Below are positions 1 to 7,994 of a stretch of 64,000 bases of DNA, in pieces (position 1 is the stretch's first letter; every line of letters starts with the position of its first letter). Under the pieces are notes generated by a model. It did not search any database. It had not been told where the DNA came from and saw only the letters and a program-made list of their open reading frames with translations. The translations under genes and the position numbers were made by a program. Source of the DNA: Dyadobacter chenwenxiniae. GTDB taxonomy: Bacteria > Bacteroidota > Bacteroidia > Cytophagales > Spirosomataceae. The stretch covers positions 1,364,001 to 1,428,000 of the forward strand of contig NZ_CP094997.1 in NCBI RefSeq assembly GCF_022869785.1, given 5' to 3'.

Positions 1-599
1 TCTATATCAGCCGAATTCATACTCTTCAACGTCGACGCAAGGTCTTTTCCGCTCATTGGCGAGGGTCTGCCGTCGATATAAATCCGCACGCCCGTTTTTC
101 CTTTTACCAGAATGTTCTCGTCTTTATCAACCTGGACGCCTGGTGATTTTTGTAATAATTCCAATGCATTTGAGCCCGTTGCGTTAATGCTGCCTTCAAT
201 GTTGAAGACCAGCCTGTCGCTTTTGACCTCAATGAGTGGCTTGGCAGCGGTTACCTTTACTTCATTCAGCTGCTGTGCTTCCGCGAGTAACTTGAAAACC
301 GGGAAGTTGACATCCGCGGCCGTGACGGCAAATTCCGGGGATTGGAACGGCTTGCTACCGACAGCCGAAATACGCAGAAAATACTTCCCTGCATGAATGC
401 CGGAGATTTTAAATGTGCCGGCATCATCGGCCACATCTGCTTTTACCAACGAAGAATCGAGTGATTTGTTAACTGAAACAGCCGCAAACGGAACCGGCTC
501 GTTCTGCTGATTTTTAACAGTTCCGCTGACCAGAAAACTTTGAGAATAGGTGTAAAATGGAAAAAGCAGGATAAATGTGATCCGTAAAATTTTTTTCAT
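1..599 (-). CDS. Outer-membrane beta-barrel (TonB receptor-like) protein, 5' part only
   Basis: The gene is cut by the window edge; about 199 N-terminal residues are visible. It opens with a signal peptide (MKKILRITFILLF, cleavage near YSQS). A carboxypeptidase-regulatory-like beta-sandwich follows at roughly residues 22-95, then the start of a plug-like domain containing IYIDGRPSPMSG. This architecture is typical of Bacteroidota outer-membrane barrel proteins related to TonB receptors. I chose ATG at 599; an in-frame ATG at 611 would add four residues. It is divergent from a lipoprotein/DUF4249 pair, and DUF4249 proteins are commonly encoded beside such barrels, so the three may act together. 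The substrate cannot be told. Confidence 0.85.
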   Translation of the reverse strand, partial: MKKILRITFILLFPFYTYSQSFLVSGTVKNQQNEPVPFAAVSVNKSLDSSLVKADVADDAGTFKISGIHAGKYFLRISAVGSKPFQSPEFAVTAADVNFPVFKLLAEAQQLNEVKVTAAKPLIEVKSDRLVFNIEGSINATGSNALELLQKSPGVQVDKDENILVKGKTGVRIYIDGRPSPMSGKDLASTLKSMNSADI

Positions 600-791
600 A
601 AATAGGTTCATGGCTAATGTCTTCCTTAAAGGGACAGAAAAGCATAGAAAAGTTGCATGCAGTGCATCAAAATTTTATTTGGTTGGGGCAGTCAGGTAAG
701 TTCCCGGCGAATGCAAGGAGATCATTGGTGTCCCAACCTTTTGGAAAAGATCAGTGTCTTTTGAAGAACCTGAACATGTAACCGTCTGCTT

Positions 792-2057
792 ATGAAACGT
801 TTCCTTTTCTTCCTCGTTTCACTCTCTTTCTGGGTCGCTTGCAAAGAAGAAGCGGTGGATCCATCCGTGCGCGTGAGGCCGGTTCGTTTGAAAATCGTGG
901 TAAAAGACGGGGTTTATAAGCTTAACTGGGAGGAAATTCGGTTTATCTGCATTACATCGCCCTGTCCCGGCGATGCGGACGTGGAAGCCGAAGCGTATGA
1001 AGTGCATATCGCCACTGAGGAGCTGGGAGAATTCCAAATCTTTCGGACGCTCAGCGCTGACCAGAAATCGGTTGACGTTCCATTGGTCGGTCGGAAAGAG
1101 CAATTGGTGGCGCGCATTGTTTCAAAAGTCAAAGGCGCACCACCCGTGAATTCCAATACAGTGATGGCGACAAATGGTTCTCTGTCCCAATCGGCACATT
1201 ATCCTGGATTTGGTGATTCGGAGTATGTGATCGGGGGAGATGTGACGCCGGATGGAAAGCGGGCCAGCTATAACGAGTTGATCCAGGAAAAGCCAGGCGA
1301 ATATACTGCGCGGCTTTATTGGGCTGAATTGGAAAACGAACGCCCCGTTACTGCAAAACTGGCAGACAGGCTGGGCGGCATAGCCCAATTCTCAACAGAT
1401 GGAAAGCAGCTTGCCTATATTTCCGGAACGGGAAATGAAATAAGCATTTACAATATCGCATCCGGACAAAAGAGAACAATTCCGGTTGGAAATGCTGGCG
1501 GAATATATGGCCTGGACTGGTCGCCCGATGGAAAGTGGCTTGCCTTTACGACTGTTTCCGACGTTGAGACTCGTTTGTGGAAAATCGCTGCATCGGGCGG
1601 TTCGCCGGTTCCCCTCACGCCACCTATGCCTGTTCGCGAGGCTAATTACATTCGGCAGACTGATATCAGCTGGTCGCCCGACGGGCAGTCTATTGCCGCG
1701 TCGCGCATTCGTAGTGAGGCTGGCCAAAAACTATGGCGGGTTGCGGTTTCGCTTTATTCCCCCGAAGGAAGCGGTGAGATTAAATATTTTGAAACACAAC
1801 CTGGCTGGATTGATACAAATCCGACATTTTCTCCGGACGGAAAACAACTGGCTTTTCTCAGCACAAGAACTGACTCATCGGCAATGTCTTACAGTCTTTG
1901 GGTGCGCAATGTAGCAACTGGTAAGGCGCGTCGTATTGAACTTTTGCCGGACCTGATCCCGTCGGTGGATTATGTGCCGCGCTGGGTGGGGAATGAAAGG
2001 CTGATCTTCATGGCTACGCAACGAGGAAAAAAGGGCTACTTTTCTGTATTCCTTTAA
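792..2057 (+). CDS. Lipoprotein with TolB/WD40-like beta-propeller
   Basis: The product is 421 residues with a lipoprotein signal (lipobox around SFWVAC, Cys17). An N-terminal region of about 120 residues resembles a fibronectin-like module. Repeated PD40-type blades follow, recognisable by the phrases FSTDGKQLAYIS, WSPDGKWLAF, WSPDGQSIAASR and FSPDGKQLAFLS. Such propellers usually mediate protein interactions in the periplasm or at the outer membrane. The next gene starts 36 bases downstream on the same strand, so they probably form one operon, divergent from the barrel protein at the window edge. A binding or assembly role is inference. Confidence 0.8.
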   Translation: MKRFLFFLVSLSFWVACKEEAVDPSVRVRPVRLKIVVKDGVYKLNWEEIRFICITSPCPGDADVEAEAYEVHIATEELGEFQIFRTLSADQKSVDVPLVGRKEQLVARIVSKVKGAPPVNSNTVMATNGSLSQSAHYPGFGDSEYVIGGDVTPDGKRASYNELIQEKPGEYTARLYWAELENERPVTAKLADRLGGIAQFSTDGKQLAYISGTGNEISIYNIASGQKRTIPVGNAGGIYGLDWSPDGKWLAFTTVSDVETRLWKIAASGGSPVPLTPPMPVREANYIRQTDISWSPDGQSIAASRIRSEAGQKLWRVAVSLYSPEGSGEIKYFETQPGWIDTNPTFSPDGKQLAFLSTRTDSSAMSYSLWVRNVATGKARRIELLPDLIPSVDYVPRWVGNERLIFMATQRGKKGYFSVFL

Positions 2058-2093
2058 GGGTTAGACTGATTTGAAAACGAACTGGATTTGCTC

Positions 2094-3236
2094 ATGAAAT
2101 TATTCTTAAAGCGGATTTTCAACCTCAAATATTTAATCGCATTACTTCTTATTCCCGAAGGCTGTATTGTCCCTTTTTCGCCACCGGAAGTGAGCCTGGA
2201 CGAGCAATATTTGGTTGTGGATGGATTTTTCAATGTGGGCGGCAACGATAGCAGCCGCATTGAGCTGCGGAGGACTCAAAATGTAAATCAGACAGACCAG
2301 CCTTTAATCGAAACCGGGGCAGCCATTGCCGTTGAAGCAGAAAAAGGACGGACATATACATTTGTTGAGTCCGGGGCAGGCACTTACTTTCTGCCGCCCG
2401 GTTCTTACGATATGCAGGATAAATACCGGATCAGAATCAAAACAGCAAACGGGCAGGAATATCTGTCGGATTTTGTAACAGTAAGCCGGACACCTGCCAT
2501 TGATAGTCTCGCTTACAAACTGGATAATGTTCAAAACGCAATGATATTTTACGTCAATGCGCATGACGAGCAGAACAAAACGCAGTTTTATCGCTGGAAG
2601 TTTGAGGAAACCTGGGAATATGAATCGACCTATTCTTCGGCTTTGGAAGTTGTGGACAGCCAGGTTGTTTCGAGAAAGGAGAACATTACCAAATGCTGGC
2701 AAAACAAAAAAAGCGGCAGTATTTTGCTGGGCAGCACCGTCCGGCTCAGCAATGACATCATTAAGGACCTTCCGCTCAATACAGTCCCTGTTTCAACGAA
2801 CAAGCTTTTCAGAAAATACAGCATTCTGGTAACACAATACGGCCTGTCACGCGCGGCCTTTGAATACTGGACCGAACTTTCAAAATCCACGCAACTGACC
2901 GGAAGTCTTTTTGACCCGCAGCCAGCCCAGGTCACGGGAAATATCAAGAACATTGCTGATCCCAAGAGTTTGGTTTTCGGTTATTTCAGCGCTTCAACAG
3001 AAGAAACCAGGCGCATCACCATCTCGCCGAACCTCGGCATCTTTCCCAGATGCACCGAGCCGGACACCATCCCCGTCCAATGCAGCGGATTCCCCGACGA
3101 CCCATGCGCATTTAATACACAGAAATTATTGCTGACTTACTGGGGGCCCAGGTCCGATTCCGTACTGGTAGCATCGCCCGATTGTGCGGACTGCCGCACA
3201 TCAGGAGGGACGACCAGAAAGCCATCGTTTTGGTAA
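2094..3236 (+). CDS. DUF4249 domain lipoprotein
   Basis: About 380 residues with a hydrophobic N-terminus and a Cys near residue 22 (LLLIPEGC) that can act as a lipobox. The sequence fits the DUF4249 family: an N-terminal beta-rich part with LVVDGFF near residue 40, and a C-terminus with paired cysteines ending in CADCRTSGGTTRKPSFW, which is the family signature. DUF4249 proteins typically accompany TonB-dependent barrels in Bacteroidota and their function is not established. The start is ATG at 2094; a TTG two codons upstream is possible but less likely. Confidence 0.85.
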   Translation: MKLFLKRIFNLKYLIALLLIPEGCIVPFSPPEVSLDEQYLVVDGFFNVGGNDSSRIELRRTQNVNQTDQPLIETGAAIAVEAEKGRTYTFVESGAGTYFLPPGSYDMQDKYRIRIKTANGQEYLSDFVTVSRTPAIDSLAYKLDNVQNAMIFYVNAHDEQNKTQFYRWKFEETWEYESTYSSALEVVDSQVVSRKENITKCWQNKKSGSILLGSTVRLSNDIIKDLPLNTVPVSTNKLFRKYSILVTQYGLSRAAFEYWTELSKSTQLTGSLFDPQPAQVTGNIKNIADPKSLVFGYFSASTEETRRITISPNLGIFPRCTEPDTIPVQCSGFPDDPCAFNTQKLLLTYWGPRSDSVLVASPDCADCRTSGGTTRKPSFW

Positions 3237-3277
3237 AGGGCAACACAAAGAATGTGGGCGTTTGCCTTAAAAGGATA

Positions 3278-3640
3278 TTAATCAAGCGAAAAACGCGCAA
3301 TTGCCTCTTCCGGAGAAGTCAGAAAATTCACATGTTTTCTGTTATTACTTTCAAAAATGAAGTCCCTGAGACTTTTGCTTGTATAGATTGTAAAGTCTCC
3401 GATAATTGCTAAACGAATGCGATAGTTGGAAAACTTCTGTAAAATTTCGCCTGCTATACCACTTTTCAGGTCAAAGAAGGCAGGCGTAAGGTTATGCTGG
3501 TAAATGATGATCCTATCGAAACCCTGATAGTATAAATCTCCCATCAGATCTTTCCCATCCTCGATATTGTGGATGATAAGATCTGGTGAAATCACTTCCG
3601 CGATCCTGATTTTGTTTATGAGGTGTTCCTTAATTTCCAT
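3278..3640 (-). CDS. DUF4180 domain protein
   Basis: A 120-residue soluble protein covering the whole DUF4180 family. Recognisable stretches are FFDLKSGIAGEILQKFSNY in the middle, IIGDF, and a C-terminal SLRDFIFESN followed by a segment ending in SPEEAIARF. There is no signal peptide or membrane segment, so it should be cytosolic. The family's role is unknown. It converges with the DUF4249 gene and stands alone. Confidence 0.8.
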   Translation of the reverse strand: MEIKEHLINKIRIAEVISPDLIIHNIEDGKDLMGDLYYQGFDRIIIYQHNLTPAFFDLKSGIAGEILQKFSNYRIRLAIIGDFTIYTSKSLRDFIFESNNRKHVNFLTSPEEAIARFSLD

Positions 3641-3861
3641 TTTAAAAAATCCTTTGCGCCAAAAGTTGATGATGGCGGCGAATTAAGCTATTTTATCCAG
3701 TCTTTGCAAAAGCCGTGTGGGATTGGGCAGTTCCCCTGAACTGTGTCGTGTCGTCCAGTCAAGGTTACTAATGTTTATCTGGCAGACCGGACAGGAGATA
3801 TAGCCCGGGCCATTTTGTCAGGCATGATTATGTTATGATTCACATATCTCTATTCATTACT

Positions 3862-4974
3862 ATGATCCGTTCTTTACCTTTCTATGCACGCCTCGCTTAT
3901 GTTTTGGTAAGCATTATTTCACTTGTGTACATTGCCATCATTGGGCAAACCTTGCTGGCACCGCTTATTTTTGCGTTCCTGTTTGCACTTTTACTGCTTC
4001 CCTTTGCAGGGTTTCTTGAATATCGACTGAAATTTCCAAGAGCATTGTCATCCATGGTGGCGGTGCTCAGCCTGACCGCCGCAATTGCAGCCATTTTTAC
4101 CATTCTAGGGTCGCAGTTAACCGCGCTGGCGAAGGACTGGCCGGCTTTTAAACAACAACTACTGGCCACCACAACAAGCTTACAGCGGTGGATAGAGCTT
4201 ACTTTTCATGTCGATAATGAAGAGCAGATGAGCTATATCAATGAGTCGGCTACCAAAGCTGTGGATACCGGAACTTCTATTCTAGGGCACACATTGCTTT
4301 CGGTTTCATCGATTTTACTTTCGCTGTTGTTTATATTTTTATACACTTTTTTCATGCTGATGCACAGGAGGTTACTGCTGCGGTTCACGGTTTCCCTATT
4401 TGATCAGCAGCATAGCATGATCGTATATGATATCATTAGCCAGGTGCAATACATTGTTAAAAAATACATTGTCGGGCTGTTTTTGCAGCTTTTACTGGTA
4501 ACCGGACTGTCATGCGCAGCCTTTTGGGCCATTGGTGTAAAATACGGTTTGCTATTGGGGCTGATTTCCGGGATACTGAATGTGATCCCTTATCTGGGTA
4601 TATTCACTGCATTATCATTGGCAAGTCTGGTAACTTTTGCGACCGCCGGCACCAGTCAGGTTGTTTTTGTCCTGGTTTCTATTGTGGTGATCCACTTGAT
4701 CGATAGCAACTACATTATGCCCAAAATTGTAGGTTCAAAAGTGAAAATTAACACATTCATTGCCCTGATCGGATTGGTTCTCGGCGAAATGATCTGGGGA
4801 ATCACGGGTATGTTCCTGTCCATTCCGGTGATAGCCATCTTCAAAGTAATTTTCGATCGGGTAGAGGGCCTTAACCCCTGGGGGATTTTGCTGGGAGAGG
4901 ATGATAGTCACCCCGCTACAAAACCTGCCATTGAGGAGATTGCAGAAGACGAGCAGAATATGGGTAAGAAATAG
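3862..4974 (+). CDS. AI-2E family (TqsA/PerM-type) membrane permease
   Basis: About 370 residues with the family topology: two or three N-terminal transmembrane helices, a periplasmic helical stretch (roughly residues 55-130), then a cluster of C-terminal helices. The conserved segments PYLGIFTAL, IVGSKVKINTFIALIGLVLG and GMFLSIPVIAI match this family. Members are described as exporters of autoinducer-2 or of other small compounds or ions, so the substrate is open. ATG at 3862 puts the first helix near the N-terminus; ATG at 3835 would add nine residues. A second family member lies at 40480-41610. Confidence 0.88.
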   Translation: MIRSLPFYARLAYVLVSIISLVYIAIIGQTLLAPLIFAFLFALLLLPFAGFLEYRLKFPRALSSMVAVLSLTAAIAAIFTILGSQLTALAKDWPAFKQQLLATTTSLQRWIELTFHVDNEEQMSYINESATKAVDTGTSILGHTLLSVSSILLSLLFIFLYTFFMLMHRRLLLRFTVSLFDQQHSMIVYDIISQVQYIVKKYIVGLFLQLLLVTGLSCAAFWAIGVKYGLLLGLISGILNVIPYLGIFTALSLASLVTFATAGTSQVVFVLVSIVVIHLIDSNYIMPKIVGSKVKINTFIALIGLVLGEMIWGITGMFLSIPVIAIFKVIFDRVEGLNPWGILLGEDDSHPATKPAIEEIAEDEQNMGKK

Positions 4975-5023
4975 AGTTGAATACCGAATTAAATAGTTTT
5001 TTTTCAAATATAAATAGCGCTAA

Positions 5024-5710
5024 ATGAGTCAGTTCAAAATAAATATTTTGTCTTTCGAGCAAATTAAGGAGTTGCCGGGATCCTGGGAAAAGAATGATCT
5101 TGTGAATTTGTTGAATGCCATGGACTATGACAATCCCACGGAAATCAAGGATTCCGAGTTGAAGGAAATGTGTATGATGTCTTTGACAGACTATGAGCCC
5201 GAAGAAGCGGCTAAAATCGTTTTGGATTATACAATTGCCGGCCGTCTGACGGAAGGGCAGATCGAAAATCTATCACATGAAATACTGACCGAAAAGCTTT
5301 GGGAGGAATACCCGGAACTGCCTTTGCATCCGGATCTCTATCGATCGACGCAATTGTTATATGATGCCTTCAATGGCAAATTTCCACGGGCCGAAGCGGT
5401 TCAGTTCACCATTGAGATCAATGGCGATGTCACCATTTTTGAAGAAAACCCGGAAGCGCCCATCGTACGATTGCTCGCTGCCGGAATGTCGGACCGAAGC
5501 CTGATCCACCGCCTGTTTTCCGATCAGCTAGCAGGGGATCTTTTTGCAGAGGCCAGGGATATTCTTTGGCAGTTAAAAAAAGTTTCTGGTGGCGAAAACT
5601 CGGTAACCTACGAAATCGTCAGTTCCGCTTACTGGCTGGATGAAATTAAGTATGCCGATAGTTACGACGCCGAATCCCACGCGGATGTAATTCCGAATGA
5701 GGAGGAATAA
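5024..5710 (+). CDS. Conserved-looking protein of unknown function, acidic
   Basis: A 228-residue protein that I do not recognise. It is acidic, has no signal peptide or membrane helix, and is probably cytosolic. The first half is mainly helical and the C-terminal third has mixed strands (YEIVSSAYWLDEIKY), ending in an acidic tail. It follows the AI-2E-type permease by 49 bases on the same strand, so co-transcription is likely. It converges with the AraC-type gene. Confidence 0.6.
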   Translation: MSQFKINILSFEQIKELPGSWEKNDLVNLLNAMDYDNPTEIKDSELKEMCMMSLTDYEPEEAAKIVLDYTIAGRLTEGQIENLSHEILTEKLWEEYPELPLHPDLYRSTQLLYDAFNGKFPRAEAVQFTIEINGDVTIFEENPEAPIVRLLAAGMSDRSLIHRLFSDQLAGDLFAEARDILWQLKKVSGGENSVTYEIVSSAYWLDEIKYADSYDAESHADVIPNEEE

Positions 5711-5722
5711 GCCTGTATTTCA

Positions 5723-5746
5723 GAGGGTGGGGGCAGCTCCACCCTC
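5723..5746. terminator. Hairpin between convergent genes
   Basis: Eight-base perfect arms GAGGGTGG and CCACCCTC enclose an eight-base loop, between the stop codons of two convergent genes. No T tract follows, so the terminator role is a weak inference. Confidence 0.35.
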
Positions 5747-5757
5747 CACATTCAATG

Positions 5758-6744
5758 CTACGCCAAACGCTTATTGTATCGCTCCCGGTATTCCAGTGGC
5801 GACATGCCCGTAATTTTTCTGAAAACTTCCCTGAACGCTTTCAGATCGGAGTAGCCTATCTCGTACATGACTTCGTTGATGGTTTTCCGCGAATTTTCGA
5901 AAGAACGTTTGGCGACTTCAATTTTTACCCTCTGGGCATATTCGAGCGGGGTGTTACCGGTTGCTTTCAGAAATCTGCGGTCGAAATTGCGTCGGCCGAT
6001 AGAGAATTTCGACGAAAGTTCTTCCACCGATATCTTTTCATCAATCTTGCTTTCAATGTACTGCTGGGCTTGCTTTATTTCCTGATCGTCGTGCTGTTTC
6101 TGGCCGCTGAAAATCGTGAAAATCGATTGAAACTCCCTGTCGATCTCTATCTGAAACAGTTTTGAGCAATAAATGGCGGTGGGCCTGTCGTAAAACTTCT
6201 CGATAAGGTGAATGAGCAGGTTCAGAAAGGAGTAAGCGCCTCCATTGGTATAAATCCCTGCTTCATCCGTTATCGTGCGATGCGACTGTAACTTTACATG
6301 CGGAAACAAGACACTGAATGTATTCACGGCAGACCAGTGTGTTGAGCACGTTTTGCCGTTGAGCAATCCGGCCGAGGCAAGCATAAATGCCCCGGTACAC
6401 ATTGAAGCGAGCTCCGCCCCATTTTTGTATTGCTGCTGCATCCAGTCTACCATGGCAATGTTACCCGATAGCGCCGTCTCAAAATCCCTGGCCAGGGAAG
6501 GGACAATAATGAGGTCTGTTTTTTCCAGACTGTTAATGTGTGTATGCGGCCGGATGCTCACCATTCCTTTGTTAAAGTCGGCGTGATCAGAAACCCCGAC
6601 AATCTGAATCTCGTATAAAGGTTTGTGGCCGTTCTTTACCCAGTAAGCGTTGGCTTCCGAGAATATCTCGTAGGAGCCTACAATGCACGCAACGCTGGAT
6701 AAATTGCTCTGGCCGTCCGGTGCGATAATGGCAATGTGCTTCAT
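5758..6744 (-). CDS. GlxA-type AraC family transcriptional regulator
   Basis: A 328-residue protein with two parts. Residues 1-190 form a DJ-1/PfpI (class I glutamine amidotransferase-like) domain with the nucleophile-elbow sequence ASMCTGAF near residue 115. Residues 225-325 form an AraC helix-turn-helix domain (IGRRNFDRRF, then IGYSDLKAFREVFRKITGMSPLEYR). Proteins of this build sense small metabolites and activate nearby genes. It is divergent from the two SRPBCC genes, which are natural candidates for its targets. The ligand is unknown. Confidence 0.9.
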   Translation of the reverse strand: MKHIAIIAPDGQSNLSSVACIVGSYEIFSEANAYWVKNGHKPLYEIQIVGVSDHADFNKGMVSIRPHTHINSLEKTDLIIVPSLARDFETALSGNIAMVDWMQQQYKNGAELASMCTGAFMLASAGLLNGKTCSTHWSAVNTFSVLFPHVKLQSHRTITDEAGIYTNGGAYSFLNLLIHLIEKFYDRPTAIYCSKLFQIEIDREFQSIFTIFSGQKQHDDQEIKQAQQYIESKIDEKISVEELSSKFSIGRRNFDRRFLKATGNTPLEYAQRVKIEVAKRSFENSRKTINEVMYEIGYSDLKAFREVFRKITGMSPLEYRERYNKRLA

Positions 6745-6836
6745 ATGATTTTTTATACAATGTTAGGCAATCAAATTGTCCTAAACAACCCGCCATAATG
6801 TCTTTATCCCCCTCTGATAAAGTCCTTTTGCGACAA

Positions 6837-6844
6837 TACATTTG
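6837..6844 (+). promoter_or_regulatory. Candidate -7 element TACATTTG
   Basis: TACATTTG fits the Bacteroidota -7 consensus TAnnTTTG and lies about 55 bases before the first SRPBCC gene. I see no well-spaced -33 TTTG, so this is only a candidate. The same octamer is used upstream of 7995. Confidence 0.4.
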
Positions 6845-6899
6845 CATAAATACTAAGGAACATTGTTGTAAAACTATTAACCATCTAACTTAAAGCAGA

Positions 6900-7388
6900 A
6901 TGGAAAATCAAGATTTTAGCACCAGTTTTCTGGTGGCCAAATCAGCAGGCGAAGCTTACAAGGCGATTGTTGATCCCCGTGCGTGGTGGTCTGAGGAAAT
7001 CGAGGGCACCACAGACGAGATCAATGCGGAATGGAGCTATCATTACAAGGATCTCCATCGGTGTAAAATGAAGGTTGTTGAGCTTATTCCGGACAAAAGG
7101 GTTGCCTGGCTCGTTACTGAAAATTATTTTAATTTCGTCCAGGACCAGAACGAATGGATCGGAACGAGGGTTATTCTAGACATTTCAGAAGAAGGAGATC
7201 AAACCCGTGTACGTTTCACCCATGAAGGACTGATCCCGAAATACGAATGCTACGAAATTTGTAGTAATGCATGGAGTGGCTATGTGAACAACAGCCTGCG
7301 TCAGCTCATTGAAACAGGCACCGGCATGCCGAACAGGGGACAAGAGATAACAAGCCACGAACAAATCGGAACGGAATCAAACCAGTAA
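6900..7388 (+). CDS. SRPBCC (START/AHSA1-like) domain protein, copy 1
   Basis: A 162-residue protein whose first 140 residues form one SRPBCC fold. It starts with the family phrase FSTSFLV...EAYKAIVDPRAWW, has a central VVELIPDKRVAWLV, and has VRFTHEGLIPKYECYEIC and WSGYVNNSLRQLI near the end. These domains bind hydrophobic ligands or partner proteins; no enzymatic role is visible. It is followed 10 bases later by a paralogue, probably on the same transcript, and is divergent from the GlxA-type regulator. Confidence 0.85.
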   Translation: MENQDFSTSFLVAKSAGEAYKAIVDPRAWWSEEIEGTTDEINAEWSYHYKDLHRCKMKVVELIPDKRVAWLVTENYFNFVQDQNEWIGTRVILDISEEGDQTRVRFTHEGLIPKYECYEICSNAWSGYVNNSLRQLIETGTGMPNRGQEITSHEQIGTESNQ

Positions 7389-7398
7389 AAAAACAGCC

Positions 7399-7827
7399 AT
7401 GAAAAATCAGGATTTCACAACAAGTATTATTGTAGATCAAAAACCGTCCGACGTTTATAATGCCATTCTGAACGTTCGCGGTTGGTGGTCCGGGTTATAC
7501 GGAGAATCATTCGAGGGAAGCTCGGAAAAGATCAGTGACGAGTTTAGCTTTCTTGCAGGCGGCGGTTTGCATTACAGCAAACAGAAATTAGTGGAGCTGG
7601 AACAGGACAAAAAAGTGGTCTGGCTTGTCATTGAAAGCAATCTCACGTTCCTGGAAAACGCCAATGAATGGCAAGGGACCAGGATCAGTTTTGAACTTTA
7701 TCCGGAAGGAGAAAAAACAAAAGTCGTGTTTACCCATATCGGCTTGGTTCCCGAATTTGAATGTTATGACTCCTGCGCTCCTGCATGGAAAGGTTACGTG
7801 GAGGACCAACGGCTAAATCTTGGTTAG
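7399..7827 (+). CDS. SRPBCC (AHSA1-like) domain protein, copy 2
   Basis: A 142-residue paralogue of the preceding gene. It shares FTTSIIV, VRGWWSG, LVELEQDKKVVWLVIESN and VVFTHIGLVPEFECYDSC. The open frame stops just after WKGYVED, where copy 1 has another 25 or so residues (NSLRQLIETG...). Another frame beyond the stop reads AKSWLVVPG, which loosely resembles the missing helix, so a late frameshift is possible but unproven. A strong terminator follows, closing the two-gene unit. Confidence 0.82.
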   Translation: MKNQDFTTSIIVDQKPSDVYNAILNVRGWWSGLYGESFEGSSEKISDEFSFLAGGGLHYSKQKLVELEQDKKVVWLVIESNLTFLENANEWQGTRISFELYPEGEKTKVVFTHIGLVPEFECYDSCAPAWKGYVEDQRLNLG

Positions 7828-7859
7828 TCGTACCAGGTTGTTTCTTGCCGGCCTGTAAG

Positions 7860-7903
7860 CCCATTGTATGCCACTGGACTTGTGCATGCAATGGGTTTTT
7901 TTG
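7860..7903 (+). terminator. Intrinsic terminator after the SRPBCC pair
   Basis: The arms CCCATTGTATGC and GCATGCAATGGG pair over 12 bases with one G-T wobble, enclose a 12-base loop, and are followed directly by seven Ts. Confidence 0.85.
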
Positions 7904-7925
7904 TTTTATTATATTTTTTGAATCG

Positions 7926-7957
7926 TTTGGAAGTGTTCAGTCAGCAAAATACATTTG
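7926..7957 (+). promoter_or_regulatory. Promoter of the siderophore receptor gene (TTTG-N20-TACATTTG)
   Basis: TTTG at 7926-7929 and TACATTTG at 7950-7957 match the Bacteroidota primary-sigma consensus with the right spacing. Transcription should begin near 7964, leaving a leader of about 30 bases before the ATG at 7995. Confidence 0.75.
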
Positions 7958-7975
7958 CACGTCTATCTATTTGTA

Positions 7976-7988
7976 ATTTGTCTAAATA
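7976..7988 (+). promoter_or_regulatory. Candidate iron-responsive operator half-site
   Basis: The leader carries ATTTGTCTAAATA just after the predicted transcription start. Its right half, GTCTAAATA, is identical to the right half of the palindrome ATTTAGTCTAAAT in the same position upstream of the second iron-type receptor at 27177. A Fur-like repressor site is inferred from position and sharing only. Confidence 0.35.
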
Positions 7989-7994
7989 AGTTTA

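Noticed and set aside
5723..5746. Strong bidirectional terminator between the unknown protein and the AraC gene
   Set aside because: The stem is only eight bases and no T or A tract flanks it, so it is listed with low confidence only.
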